From: Clostridium thermopalmarium DSM 5974
GTDB lineage: Bacteria > Bacillota > Clostridia > Clostridiales > Clostridiaceae
Direction: 5' to 3'
DNA: 64,000 nt
NCBI RefSeq assembly: GCF_002995795.1
Contig: NZ_PVXN01000068.1
Coordinates: 1 to 64,000 of the forward strand
Shown here: one piece after another, positions 50,178-59,102 of the stretch
Layout of the letters: each line of letters starts with the position of its first letter
Numbering within the stretch: the first letter of the stretch is position 1
Notes under the pieces: generated by a model
Databases searched by the model: none
The model's input: only the letters and a program-made list of their open reading frames with translations
Told to the model about the DNA's origin: nothing
Translations under genes and position numbers: made by a program

Positions 50178-51206
50178 TTATAGGTAATAATAGCTAGATA
50201 TTTTAGGAAAGTGTATAGTAACTTGAGTATATTTATCTTCTTCTGATTGTATGGATAAATTATGTCCCAACTTTAAGGCTATTTGTTTGGCAAGATAAAG
50301 CCCTATTCCGGTAGATTTTGAATGATTTCTTTGAAGAGAACCCGTAAATCCTTTTTCAAATACTCTATTGATATCTTCAGGTTTAATTCCGATTCCAGTA
50401 TCTTTAATCAATAATTGTTTCTCTCTGCTATTTGATTCAAAAGTAAAAGAGATCGCTCCACCATCATCGGTATATTTTAAAGAATTTGCTACAATCTGAT
50501 CTATGACAAATCCAAGCCATTTGCTATCGCTATATACAAATTGTTCTTCATCCAACATGGTAAGTCTAATGCGTTTCTGAATGAACAATTTGGAATATTT
50601 CTTTACACTCTCCTTAACGATTTGATTCAGCGAGACTTCTGTAATAAAGTAATCATTTGAAAAGGAGCCTATTCGGGAGTAATAGAGGGCTTGTTCCACA
50701 TAATTATCAACTTTGTTTAGTTCGTCTTCCAATTTATCTACAATATAATCTAATGTTTTGACTGTGGAATTTTTCATAAGCATACGGCTTGCAGTTATTG
50801 GAAGCTTTACTTCATGAATCCAGGATATAATGAAATCTTGATAATCCTTTCGTTCATTGTGCAAGCGATCAAGTTCCTCCATATAACCTTTATGCAATTT
50901 CTCATAGACCATCATATAAAATTTTTGCTCATGGTTTTGCGGTTTAGGAAATATCAAGTTATATAAATTTTGATTATTATTATTTGTTAATTCGTCCAAT
51001 TGCTTATAAAAATTATTCCTATAAAAATACCCTGCTACGATATATATGGTTGCCAAAAGACCGCAGCCAAAATTCGTGTACAGTATATTGTTGACAGGAT
51101 TGTATCCATCTGAACTAACGAACATCATTAATGTTATAAAAACCATTAAAACAATGTAAAATATTAAAAAATGACGTTTATCCTCTAAATACTGTAAAAA
51201 TCTCAT
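50178..51206 (-). CDS. bceS: BceS-type sensor histidine kinase
   Basis: A 342-residue kinase of the intramembrane-sensing class. Two helices (residues ~13-30 and ~40-62) are joined by a few residues only. A coiled linker follows, then the H-box ISWIHEVKLPITASRML and the ATPase boxes (DQIVANSLKYTDDGG, IKDTGIGIKPEDI, RNHSKSTGIGLYLAK). BceS kinases do not bind drug themselves; they read the activity of the BceAB transporter in a joint complex. ATGA overlap with bceR. It is divergent from bceAB, as in many such loci. Confidence 0.93.
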   Translation of the reverse strand: MRFLQYLEDKRHFLIFYIVLMVFITLMMFVSSDGYNPVNNILYTNFGCGLLATIYIVAGYFYRNNFYKQLDELTNNNNQNLYNLIFPKPQNHEQKFYMMVYEKLHKGYMEELDRLHNERKDYQDFIISWIHEVKLPITASRMLMKNSTVKTLDYIVDKLEDELNKVDNYVEQALYYSRIGSFSNDYFITEVSLNQIVKESVKKYSKLFIQKRIRLTMLDEEQFVYSDSKWLGFVIDQIVANSLKYTDDGGAISFTFESNSREKQLLIKDTGIGIKPEDINRVFEKGFTGSLQRNHSKSTGIGLYLAKQIALKLGHNLSIQSEEDKYTQVTIHFPKISSYYYL

Positions 51207-51874
51207 TTTATTATATACCCTTCTCCCTTTATTGTGGTAATATAGTTTTCTTTTCCAATCTCGGCAAGTTTCTTGCGTAGGCGGGTGATGTTTACAGTTA
51301 AAGTATTATCGTCCACAAAGCTTTCATCTTCCCAAAGGCTGCGCATAATCTTTTCCCGGCTTACAATGGTTCCTATATTCTGCATTAAAATATTTAGTAT
51401 TTTAAATTCGTTTTTTGTAAGCTCTGATTTCTGTTCTCCATAGAATACCTCTCCGTTATTAAGGTTCAATACAATGCCATCATGCTCTCTTATACTAGGT
51501 GTTGTTTCGGTATAAGAGTATGTTCTTCGTAGCAATGCTTTAATTTTTGCAATCAGCACTTCTTCATAGAAAGGTTTTTGAATATAGTCATCTCCTCCCA
51601 TGTTCACAGACATAACCATATCCATTGGTGTATTGCGGGAGGAAAGAAACATAATAGGCACTTTAGAAATCTCTCTGATTTTATTGCACCAGTAAAATCC
51701 ATCAAAAACCGGTAGGTTAATATCCATTAATACAAGATGAGGGTTTTCCTTAAGAAATACTTGTAGCACCTGGCTGAAATCATCAAACTTAATACATTCA
51801 TATCCCCATTTTCCTAACATTTCCCCTAGCATATCTCTAATTGTTGGTTCGTCTTCTACAATCATTATTTTCAT
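51203..51874 (-). CDS. bceR: BceR-type response regulator
   Basis: A 223-residue OmpR-family regulator. It holds IMIVEDEPTIRDML, the phospho-acceptor in LVLMDINLPVFDGF, GGDDYIQKPFYEEVLIAKI and the winged-helix region SLWEDESFVDDNTLTVNITRLRKKL, which is very typical of BceR proteins. GGAGG precedes the ATG. It should bind upstream of bceA and switch it on when the transporter meets its peptide. The 292-base divergent gap (51875-52166) must hold the target; I could not find a clear BceR inverted repeat or promoter in it. Confidence 0.93.
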   Translation of the reverse strand: MKIMIVEDEPTIRDMLGEMLGKWGYECIKFDDFSQVLQVFLKENPHLVLMDINLPVFDGFYWCNKIREISKVPIMFLSSRNTPMDMVMSVNMGGDDYIQKPFYEEVLIAKIKALLRRTYSYTETTPSIREHDGIVLNLNNGEVFYGEQKSELTKNEFKILNILMQNIGTIVSREKIMRSLWEDESFVDDNTLTVNITRLRKKLAEIGKENYITTIKGEGYIIK

Positions 51875-52166
51875 TCTTATTCCTCCACTTGTTAAGTGTT
51901 AATATTGATAATAAAATAATTTTTATGCATTTTTACATTTCATTGCTTATATTATACATTGTTTTATCTAAAACTCGCAAACATACTAATTTTAGTTTTA
52001 TAATAGGGCATTATTCTACATACTATTTCGAGTAAAATTGATAAATGTTACAAAATTGAAAGGTTGAAATTATAAAATGTAAGGTTAATCAATTTATCTA
52101 ACCGTTCGGATGTGAAATAATAAAAACATAAGGAGATAAATCCAACTAAACTAGGAGGTTAATATT

Positions 52167-52934
52167 GTGAAAACAGTAGTCGAAGCAAAGCAAATTAAAA
52201 AGACTTATGGATCAAGAGGGAATGTTTCTCAGGTATTACATGGCATTGATTTGACAGTTCAGGAAGGTGAGTTTGTAGGAATTATGGGTCCATCGGGCTC
52301 TGGAAAAACCACGTTGCTTAATATTTTGGCTACTATTGATCAACCCACTTCGGGTGATATTATCATTGACGGTGAAAGCATTCTCAATATGAATGAAGAA
52401 CAATTATCAACTTTTCGCCGTAACAAACTCGGCTTCATTTTTCAGGATTACAATTTATTGGATACTTTAACAGTAAAGGAAAATATACTACTTCCATTAG
52501 CACTTGCCAAAATTAAAGTGGAAGAGCTGGAACGCAGGGTAGATAAAATTGCAGATAAGTTTGGTATTCGCTCTATATTGGGTAAATATCCTTATCAAAT
52601 TTCTGGAGGACAGAAGCAACGCACCGCAGCTGCACGTTCTATTGTGTCCAATCCACGTATAATACTAGCTGATGAACCAACAGGTGCATTGGATTCCAGA
52701 TCTGCAACAGACTTACTTGAAACTTTAAAAGAGATGAATTTGCAGGATAAAGCCACAATTTTGATGGTCACGCATGATGCTCTTGCGGCAAGTTATTGCA
52801 GTCGAGTTATGTTTATTAAGGATGGAAAAATATTCACAGAGATTGTAAAAGGCCATATTACCCGGAAAGAGTTTTTTAAGAAAATATTGGATGTTTTAAA
52901 TGTGTTAGGAGGAAGCCTAAGTGACGTTGTTTGA
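52167..52934 (+). CDS. bceA: BceA-type ABC transporter ATP-binding protein
   Basis: A 255-residue ATPase of the MacB/BceA class. Walker A is GPSGSGKTT, the signature ISGGQKQRTAAARS (the RTAAAR form is typical of BceA) and Walker B IILADEPTGALDS. The DYNLLDTLTVKENILLPLAL segment is also diagnostic. AGGAGG precedes ATG 52167. The last 14 bases overlap the permease gene. It powers removal of peptide antibiotics from lipid II-cycle targets in characterised homologues. Confidence 0.95.
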   Translation: MKTVVEAKQIKKTYGSRGNVSQVLHGIDLTVQEGEFVGIMGPSGSGKTTLLNILATIDQPTSGDIIIDGESILNMNEEQLSTFRRNKLGFIFQDYNLLDTLTVKENILLPLALAKIKVEELERRVDKIADKFGIRSILGKYPYQISGGQKQRTAAARSIVSNPRIILADEPTGALDSRSATDLLETLKEMNLQDKATILMVTHDALAASYCSRVMFIKDGKIFTEIVKGHITRKEFFKKILDVLNVLGGSLSDVV

Positions 52935-55900
52935 TATAGTTAAAAAGAATATAAGAGGGAATTTTAAAAGCTATCTGGTTTACTTTATGTCAATGCTTAT
53001 AAGTGTAGTAATTTACTATACATTTGTTTCACTGCAGTACAGTACAGAAATAGCAAAGAGTATAGAAGCTTCACAAAGCATGCAATCCATTTTTATGGTG
53101 GCATCTATTATTTTAATTCTATTCGAGGCTGTTTTTATATTATATTCAAACAACTTTTTTGCCAGAAAACGCAAGAAAGAGGTAGGACTATATTCACTGC
53201 TTGGTTTGCGAAAAAAAGATGTTGGTAAAATGATGTTTTACGAAAACCTGATTATGGGAGCAATTGTGTTAGTTGTAGGAATTGCTGTGGGGACGTTTTT
53301 ATCTAAGCTTTTCACTATGATTTTACTTAAGTTGCTTGGAACCACAGTAGATGTTGGTATGACATTTTCATTAAGCGCTGTTGCCAATACAGTTATTATG
53401 TTTGCGATAATTATTTTATTTACATCTATTCAGGGATATCGTTTGATTTATAAATTTAAATTAATTGAATTATTTCGAGCAGAATGTGAAGGTGAACATG
53501 AACCAAAAGCATCTGTTATCTCAGCAATACTAGCTGTTCTTTGTTTGGTAATAGGGTATTGGTTTGCATTTCAGAACTTTTCCAACAACAAAGAAATTAT
53601 TACTAATTTAGGTGTTATGCTTGGTGGTATTATAATAGGAACTGCATTGCTATTTTCATCTTTGGTGATTTTTCTACTTAAAATGGCTAAGCGAAATAAG
53701 GGTAGCTATTATAAAGGAATGAACCTGGTTGGTATTTCTAATTTGGTTTATCGAATTAAAGGAAATTCAAGAACTCTCTGTGTAATTTCTTTGTTAAACG
53801 CTCTTGCTTTGTGTTCAGTAAGTGTTGGCTTTGGATTGTATTATGGTTTCGACAAGACAGCACGCTTGACAGCACCTTTTAGTTATATGTATATTGCACA
53901 GGATAAAACTTTTAATAAAACTGTGGACAGCATAATTCGTGCAGATAAGGAACATCCGGTTTCTTTGCAAATGGAAATTCACGTAATAAAATGTAAAGGG
54001 GAGGCTTCTAGCTCAGATATTTTGTCTGGTAGAGATATTAAAGCAGATGAGAACCCTATTAAAGTGGTTTCTATAAGTCAATATAACTTGGTTGCTCAAG
54101 CTTTGAAGTTTCCGATGATCGATGATCTTGATGATGGGAAAGCTATAGCTATACGTCCAATGTATACTAACAAAAAATCTGCTGATTATGAGGGCGAGAG
54201 CATTACACTTAAATTGCCTAAAGAAGATATAACATTTGCTTTTGCAGGTATGACAATAGAAAGAATTATCAATTGGAGTTTTCCTGATATTATGATTGTC
54301 ATCAATGACAATGATTATAAAAAAGTTCAAACACAGGTTTCTCCTATAACCTATGTTGGATATTCTGTGCAAAATCAGAAAACCACAAAGAAGACAGCTG
54401 ACAAACTTGCCACAATTAAAACGTCACAATCCAAGGTATCAACATACTATTCTGTATACAGACTGGGTATAGAAGAAGCGTCTTTTAATGTATTCATTCT
54501 AGGATTTCTTGCCATAGTTTTTATGATGGCGACTGGTAGCATATTATATTTCAAACAATTAACCGAAGCTCATGCCGATAAAGCTCGATATAAAATTTTG
54601 GCCAAAATAGGCGTTAACAAAAAGGAGATTTATTTGTCTATACTTATGCAAAATGCCTTTATCTTTGTTTTGCCATTTATGGTTGGATTAGCACACTATA
54701 TCGTGATTTTAAATCTTTTAAAAAAGATGTTTAGTGGAATGGCCGGCGTTAATTTGACTCTGCCTATCCTTGTATGTGTCAGTGCTTTTACACTGATTTA
54801 TGCAGTTTATTATATTATTACAGTAAACTCCATCAATAAGGCTGTGATTGGAGAATCGGCTCCAATGATAAAATTTGCAACCGTTGTTATCGGGGTATGT
54901 GTACTTGTTTTGTTTGGGATGCTGATTTGGTTCGCATCTTTGCCTCCAAAGGAAGAAAATTATGTTGGAGAGAAAATTTATTTGGATTTGCCAAAACCAA
55001 CCGGTCAATACTTAGTTGGTACAACTGAATTACATTTGCGTGATGAAAATCGAGTTGATCCATGGGTAAGTGATATGAAGAGAGAGCTAATGATTAGTAT
55101 CTGGTATCCTGCTGAGCAGGAAAGCAATAAAAAAGCACATTATATGCAACCGGGAGCAGCTAAACATTATGATGAAAATACAATTTCAAAGATCGGTTTA
55201 GATCCTGGAAGAATTAACTTGGTAGCTATTGGCACAAATGCTTGGTTGGATGCACCTGTGGCTTTTAGCCAGGATGGATGGCCTATAATTCTATATTCAC
55301 CAGGTGCTTCGGTTCCAAGAAACTTCGGTACGGTATTAGTTGAAGAACTGGCCAGCAGGGGATATGTTGTGGTTACAGTTGATCATACTTATGATGCATC
55401 CGCAGTAGAATTTCCTGACGGACGTGTCTTAACTGAAAAATTACCAGAAAATAATGCGGAAGTTGTTCTTAAGATGTTGGATACAAGGGTAAAGGATATG
55501 CGCTATATACTAGATATGCTTGAGTCAATAAAAGCAGGCAGCAATCCTGATTATGAGCAGCCAGAATTACCTATGGGGCTTGCTAAAGCATTGAATCTTT
55601 CTAAGATTGGTATATTCGGACACTCCGCTGGTGGTGCTACTGCTGCGCAGACAATGTATGACGACAATAGAATTGATGCAGGAATCGATATGGATGGATC
55701 GTTAGGTTATGTGCCTGATCATCTGCTGCCGGTAGCGCATCATGGTCTGGACCGTCCTTTCATGCTGATGAATTCAGGCTACTATAAGAATGGAAATGAG
55801 CCGGATTCACATTTAACTGCTCCAGACCGAAAATCCTTTTGGCAGAATTCTAATGGTTGGAAATTGGATTTGAGTGTACCTAAGGGAATGCACTATACCT

Positions 55901-56118
55901 TTACAGATTACCAGTTTCTACTTCCTATGCTTGATGAAAAGCTTAGTATTCCTCCACAGGTAATACAAAACTTATTAGGTACAACTGATCCTAATCAGAT
56001 GCTTGATGCACAGCGAAATTATATTAGTGCTTTCTTTGATCTCCATTTGAAAGGGATTGAACAACCATTGCTTCTTTCACCGTCAAAACTCTATCCGGAG
56101 GTGGAGTTTGTACGGTAA
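52921..56118 (+). CDS. bceB: BceB-type permease fused to a PAF-acetylhydrolase-like esterase domain
   Basis: A single 1065-residue frame from GTG 52921 (AGGAGG nine bases upstream). Residues 1-645 are a full BceB permease: ten helices, FtsX domains around ~60-170 and ~525-640, and the large external loop between helices 7 and 8 (~310-510). An extra eleventh helix (~651-672, ATVVIGVCVLVLFGMLIWFA) follows, then a ~390-residue alpha/beta hydrolase. The hydrolase has KPTGQYLVGTTELHLRDE, ELMISIWYPAE and a complete triad: Ser902 (GHSAGGATAAQTM), Asp925 (GIDMDG), His991 (KGMHYTFTD). These match human plasma PAF-acetylhydrolase S273/D296/H351 (GHSFGGATVIQTL). Standard BceB ends in the cytoplasm after helix 10, so helix 11 should place the enzyme outside. 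No frameshift or stop is visible. Substrate unknown; see findings. Confidence 0.93.
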   Translation: MTLFDIVKKNIRGNFKSYLVYFMSMLISVVIYYTFVSLQYSTEIAKSIEASQSMQSIFMVASIILILFEAVFILYSNNFFARKRKKEVGLYSLLGLRKKDVGKMMFYENLIMGAIVLVVGIAVGTFLSKLFTMILLKLLGTTVDVGMTFSLSAVANTVIMFAIIILFTSIQGYRLIYKFKLIELFRAECEGEHEPKASVISAILAVLCLVIGYWFAFQNFSNNKEIITNLGVMLGGIIIGTALLFSSLVIFLLKMAKRNKGSYYKGMNLVGISNLVYRIKGNSRTLCVISLLNALALCSVSVGFGLYYGFDKTARLTAPFSYMYIAQDKTFNKTVDSIIRADKEHPVSLQMEIHVIKCKGEASSSDILSGRDIKADENPIKVVSISQYNLVAQALKFPMIDDLDDGKAIAIRPMYTNKKSADYEGESITLKLPKEDITFAFAGMTIERIINWSFPDIMIVINDNDYKKVQTQVSPITYVGYSVQNQKTTKKTADKLATIKTSQSKVSTYYSVYRLGIEEASFNVFILGFLAIVFMMATGSILYFKQLTEAHADKARYKILAKIGVNKKEIYLSILMQNAFIFVLPFMVGLAHYIVILNLLKKMFSGMAGVNLTLPILVCVSAFTLIYAVYYIITVNSINKAVIGESAPMIKFATVVIGVCVLVLFGMLIWFASLPPKEENYVGEKIYLDLPKPTGQYLVGTTELHLRDENRVDPWVSDMKRELMISIWYPAEQESNKKAHYMQPGAAKHYDENTISKIGLDPGRINLVAIGTNAWLDAPVAFSQDGWPIILYSPGASVPRNFGTVLVEELASRGYVVVTVDHTYDASAVEFPDGRVLTEKLPENNAEVVLKMLDTRVKDMRYILDMLESIKAGSNPDYEQPELPMGLAKALNLSKIGIFGHSAGGATAAQTMYDDNRIDAGIDMDGSLGYVPDHLLPVAHHGLDRPFMLMNSGYYKNGNEPDSHLTAPDRKSFWQNSNGWKLDLSVPKGMHYTFTDYQFLLPMLDEKLSIPPQVIQNLLGTTDPNQMLDAQRNYISAFFDLHLKGIEQPLLLSPSKLYPEVEFVR

Positions 56119-56245
56119 AGCTTATCATAAACAGCTACTAATAGCGTTTTCTGCAAGATAGACAATATATGAAAACACTCTTAACAGGGTTGGTGTACAT
56201 TGAGCTTTATCAGAAACTATATCAAATGCTGAATACAAAAAATCT

Positions 56246-56279
56246 AAGCTAGAGATATCTAAGTTCTCTAGCTTTTTTA
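56246..56279. terminator. Bidirectional terminator between bceB and treR
   Basis: AGCTAGAGA, a loop of 9, TCTCTAGCT then TTTTTT on the + strand; on the - strand AAAAAATCTA gives a T-run as well. It overlaps the last codons of treR. Confidence 0.8.
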
Positions 56280-56999
56280 GCGTTTCCTTGTGGCTGTATC
56301 ATGAAAACAGAAATAATCGGGGCGATGTCTGGATTGAGTATATTCGAACATAATCCCTTTATCATTATAAGTCTGACTGCTAATTACAGCTAAACAATTA
56401 TAATCATTTAATTCTAGATATTTCTTATCAGTCTCAGTTACTCGTTCTACAGTCATGCGGCGTTTACTTGTAATAATAGGCATACCTAATTCATTTTCAA
56501 TATATTCATATATGGAACGTTCTGCAATTTCTTTAGTAAGTCCAGGGACGACTTCTTTTAAAAACATATTGATATCTAGGATAAGAGCCTTGTTATCTAA
56601 ATAACGAACTCTTTGAATATAGTAAATCTCTGTCCCTTCTGAAAATCCAGTTTTTGTTGCTATAGTTTCGTCGGCTATGATTTCTGTAAACTGTATGACT
56701 TTTGTATGATATTTCTTATGATTCCTCATAGCAGATTCTTTAAAAGATTCAATCCCACCAATGGTAAAGTTGGTTTGATCCACAGGCTGATATATAACAT
56801 AAACACCTTTTCCGTGTACTGATTGTACATACCCTTGTTCTACTAATGAAGAAATAGCTCTACGAATGGTATTTCTTGAGCAACCATAAATTGAGGCTAG
56901 ATTATTCTCTGAAGGCAGCAATTCTTGAAAAATGTATTCTTGATTTTCTATTTTCTCTTTTAGATCATAATAAATGTATTCGAATTTAGTCTTGGGCAT
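56277..56999 (-). CDS. treR: Trehalose operon repressor TreR (GntR family)
   Basis: A 240-residue repressor. An N-terminal winged helix-turn-helix (residues ~10-70, LLPSENNLASIYGCSRNTIRRAISSLVEQGYVQ is the family pattern in two parts) is followed by a UTRA ligand domain (~95-235) ending YTQSRHRPDYFCFHDTATR, a TreR hallmark. In B. subtilis TreR binds trehalose-6-phosphate and then leaves its operators. AAGGAGA precedes the ATG. It is divergent from treP, with two perfect operators between them. Confidence 0.94.
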   Translation of the reverse strand: MPKTKFEYIYYDLKEKIENQEYIFQELLPSENNLASIYGCSRNTIRRAISSLVEQGYVQSVHGKGVYVIYQPVDQTNFTIGGIESFKESAMRNHKKYHTKVIQFTEIIADETIATKTGFSEGTEIYYIQRVRYLDNKALILDINMFLKEVVPGLTKEIAERSIYEYIENELGMPIITSKRRMTVERVTETDKKYLELNDYNCLAVISSQTYNDKGIMFEYTQSRHRPDYFCFHDTATRKR

Positions 57000-57082
57000 A
57001 TGTTGTTCATCTCCTTAAAGGGATATTTTTTTATGATAGGACAATTATATATATTAAGCAATGAATTTGCAAGAAACTTTTC

Positions 57083-57138
57083 TTGACTTGTTTAAACAAG
57101 TGTGATATAAAATATATATAATACTTGTTTAAACAAGT
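57083..57138 (+). promoter_or_regulatory. treP promoter with two TreR operators
   Basis: Two perfect 16-bp palindromes, ACTTGTTTAAACAAGT, lie at 57086-57101 and 57123-57138 (centres 37 bp apart). A promoter fits them: TTGACT (57083-57088), 17-base spacer, TATAAA (57106-57111). Operator 1 fills the spacer and operator 2 lies just after the expected start site, a layout for strong repression. Confidence 0.85.
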
Positions 57139-57157
57139 TATGATAGGGGGAATAATT

Positions 57158-59101
57158 ATGGGAACATATCAAAACGATTCCATTCAGCTTCTTAAACTGA
57201 TTGGTGGGAAAGAAAATATTGCAGCAGTTACTCACTGCATGACAAGAATGCGTTTTGTTCTTAATGATCCTTCAAAAGCAAACATTAAAGAAATAGAAAA
57301 ATTAAAATCAGTAAAAGGAACATTTACGCAAGCAGGACAGTTTCAAGTTATTATAGGTAACACAGTTGCTGATTTTTATAATGACTTCATAGCGGTGGCA
57401 GGTGTAGAAGGAGTATCTAAAGAGCAAGTTAAGAAGGCAGCAAAAAAGAATCAAAACGTTTTACAACGTATTATGACCGCTTTAGCGGAAATTTTTGCAC
57501 CACTTATTCCTGCCATTATAACTGGTGGTCTTATATTAGGATTTAGAAACTGTATTGATAGTTTATATTTATTTGAAAATGGAACAAAAACACTTGTTGA
57601 AATTAGCCAATTTTGGGCCGGTGTTGATAGTTTCTTATGGTTAATTGGTGAAGCGGTATTTCATATGTTACCTGTTGGTATTTGTTGGTCTGTTACCAGG
57701 AAGATGGGGACGACACAGATGCTTGGTATTGTATTAGGTTTAACTTTAGTATCAGGTCAATTATTAAATGCTTATGCAGTTGCAGGTGCTACAGAAATAC
57801 CAGCTTGGGACTTTGGATTCTTTAAAGTTAATATGATCGGTTATCAAGCACAAGTAATACCAGCAATTTTAGCAGCTTTCACTTTAGTATATTTAGAAAA
57901 ATTCTTTAGAAAAATTACGCCACAAGTTATTTCTATGATTGTTGTACCATTTTGTAGTTTATTATTATCAGTTATCGCTGCTCACTTTATATTAGGGCCT
58001 ATTGGTTGGAAAATCGGTTCTGCAATCTCATCTGTAGTTTATGCAGGAATTACTGGTCCATTTAAAGCATTATTTGCAGCAGTATTTGGATTTGTATACG
58101 CACCACTTGTAATAACAGGACTTCACCATATGTCAAATGCTATTGATATGCAGTTAATCGCAGACTTTGGCGGTACAATGCTTTGGCCAATGATCGCACT
58201 TTCCAATATTGCTCAAGGTTCTGCAGTACTTGGTATGTCTTATTTACAAAGAAAAGATAGTGATGCACAAGAAGTAAATATACCTTCTCTTATTTCTTGT
58301 TACTTAGGTGTAACAGAACCAGCTATGTTTGGTGTTAACTTAAAATATAACTTTCCATTCATTTGTGCTATGATTGGTTCTTGCCTTGCAGCAATAGTGT
58401 GCGTTGTAACTAAAACTACTGCCAATGCAATTGGTATAGGTGGTCTACCAGGAATTTTATCTATTCAACCAGCTTACATGATTAACTTTGCAATTTGTAT
58501 GGTGATTGCTATTGCAGTACCATTTGTATTAACAGTTGTGGTTGGTAAAAAGAAATTAAACGTAAACGATTCAAATGCAAAAATAAACACTAATGCAGCA
58601 GAAGAAATTGCAACAAATGATAATGTAAAAGTATCTTCAAATATAAAATTATCTGCATTTCTTTCAGGAGAAGCTATAGACATTACAGAAGTTTCTGATG
58701 ATGTATTTTCTAAGAAGATAGTAGGTGATGGAATAGCCATTGAACCTACAGATGAAATTTTAGTTGCTCCAGCTGATGGTAAAGTTACTCTTGTTATGGA
58801 AGGTAGCAATCATGCATGCGCAATGAAACTTAATGATGGAACAGAAATTTTGCTGCATATCGGTCTTGATACTGTAAATATGCATGGAGATGGTTTTACA
58901 CCATTCGTAAAAGCAGGAGATAGAGTGAGAAAAGGTGACAAATTAATTGCTTTTAGTCAGAAAAAGATTAAAGAAGCTGGTTATAAAGCAACTACAATTT
59001 TGGTAATTACAGAGACTACAAAAGAAAAAACAACACAGTTCTTTACTGGAAAGCAAGTAAGTGCAGGTAAAGATGTTGTTGCTACAATAGGAGGTAAATA
59101 G
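57158..59101 (+). CDS. treP: PTS trehalose transporter, EIIBCA fusion
   Basis: Takes up trehalose and phosphorylates it to trehalose-6-phosphate. The start is ATG 57158 (MGTYQNDSIQLLKLIGG) after AGGGGG. The 647 residues hold EIIB (1-~85) with the phospho-cysteine Cys27 in AAVTHCMTRMRF, EIIC (~105-470) with about ten helices and GLHHMSNAIDMQLI, and a C-terminal EIIA (~505-647) with the phospho-histidine His567 in EILLHIGLDTVNM. The EIIA domain is fused here; B. subtilis TreP lacks it and borrows it from another protein. Confidence 0.95.
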   Translation: MGTYQNDSIQLLKLIGGKENIAAVTHCMTRMRFVLNDPSKANIKEIEKLKSVKGTFTQAGQFQVIIGNTVADFYNDFIAVAGVEGVSKEQVKKAAKKNQNVLQRIMTALAEIFAPLIPAIITGGLILGFRNCIDSLYLFENGTKTLVEISQFWAGVDSFLWLIGEAVFHMLPVGICWSVTRKMGTTQMLGIVLGLTLVSGQLLNAYAVAGATEIPAWDFGFFKVNMIGYQAQVIPAILAAFTLVYLEKFFRKITPQVISMIVVPFCSLLLSVIAAHFILGPIGWKIGSAISSVVYAGITGPFKALFAAVFGFVYAPLVITGLHHMSNAIDMQLIADFGGTMLWPMIALSNIAQGSAVLGMSYLQRKDSDAQEVNIPSLISCYLGVTEPAMFGVNLKYNFPFICAMIGSCLAAIVCVVTKTTANAIGIGGLPGILSIQPAYMINFAICMVIAIAVPFVLTVVVGKKKLNVNDSNAKINTNAAEEIATNDNVKVSSNIKLSAFLSGEAIDITEVSDDVFSKKIVGDGIAIEPTDEILVAPADGKVTLVMEGSNHACAMKLNDGTEILLHIGLDTVNMHGDGFTPFVKAGDRVRKGDKLIAFSQKKIKEAGYKATTILVITETTKEKTTQFFTGKQVSAGKDVVATIGGK

Positions 59102-59102
59102 A

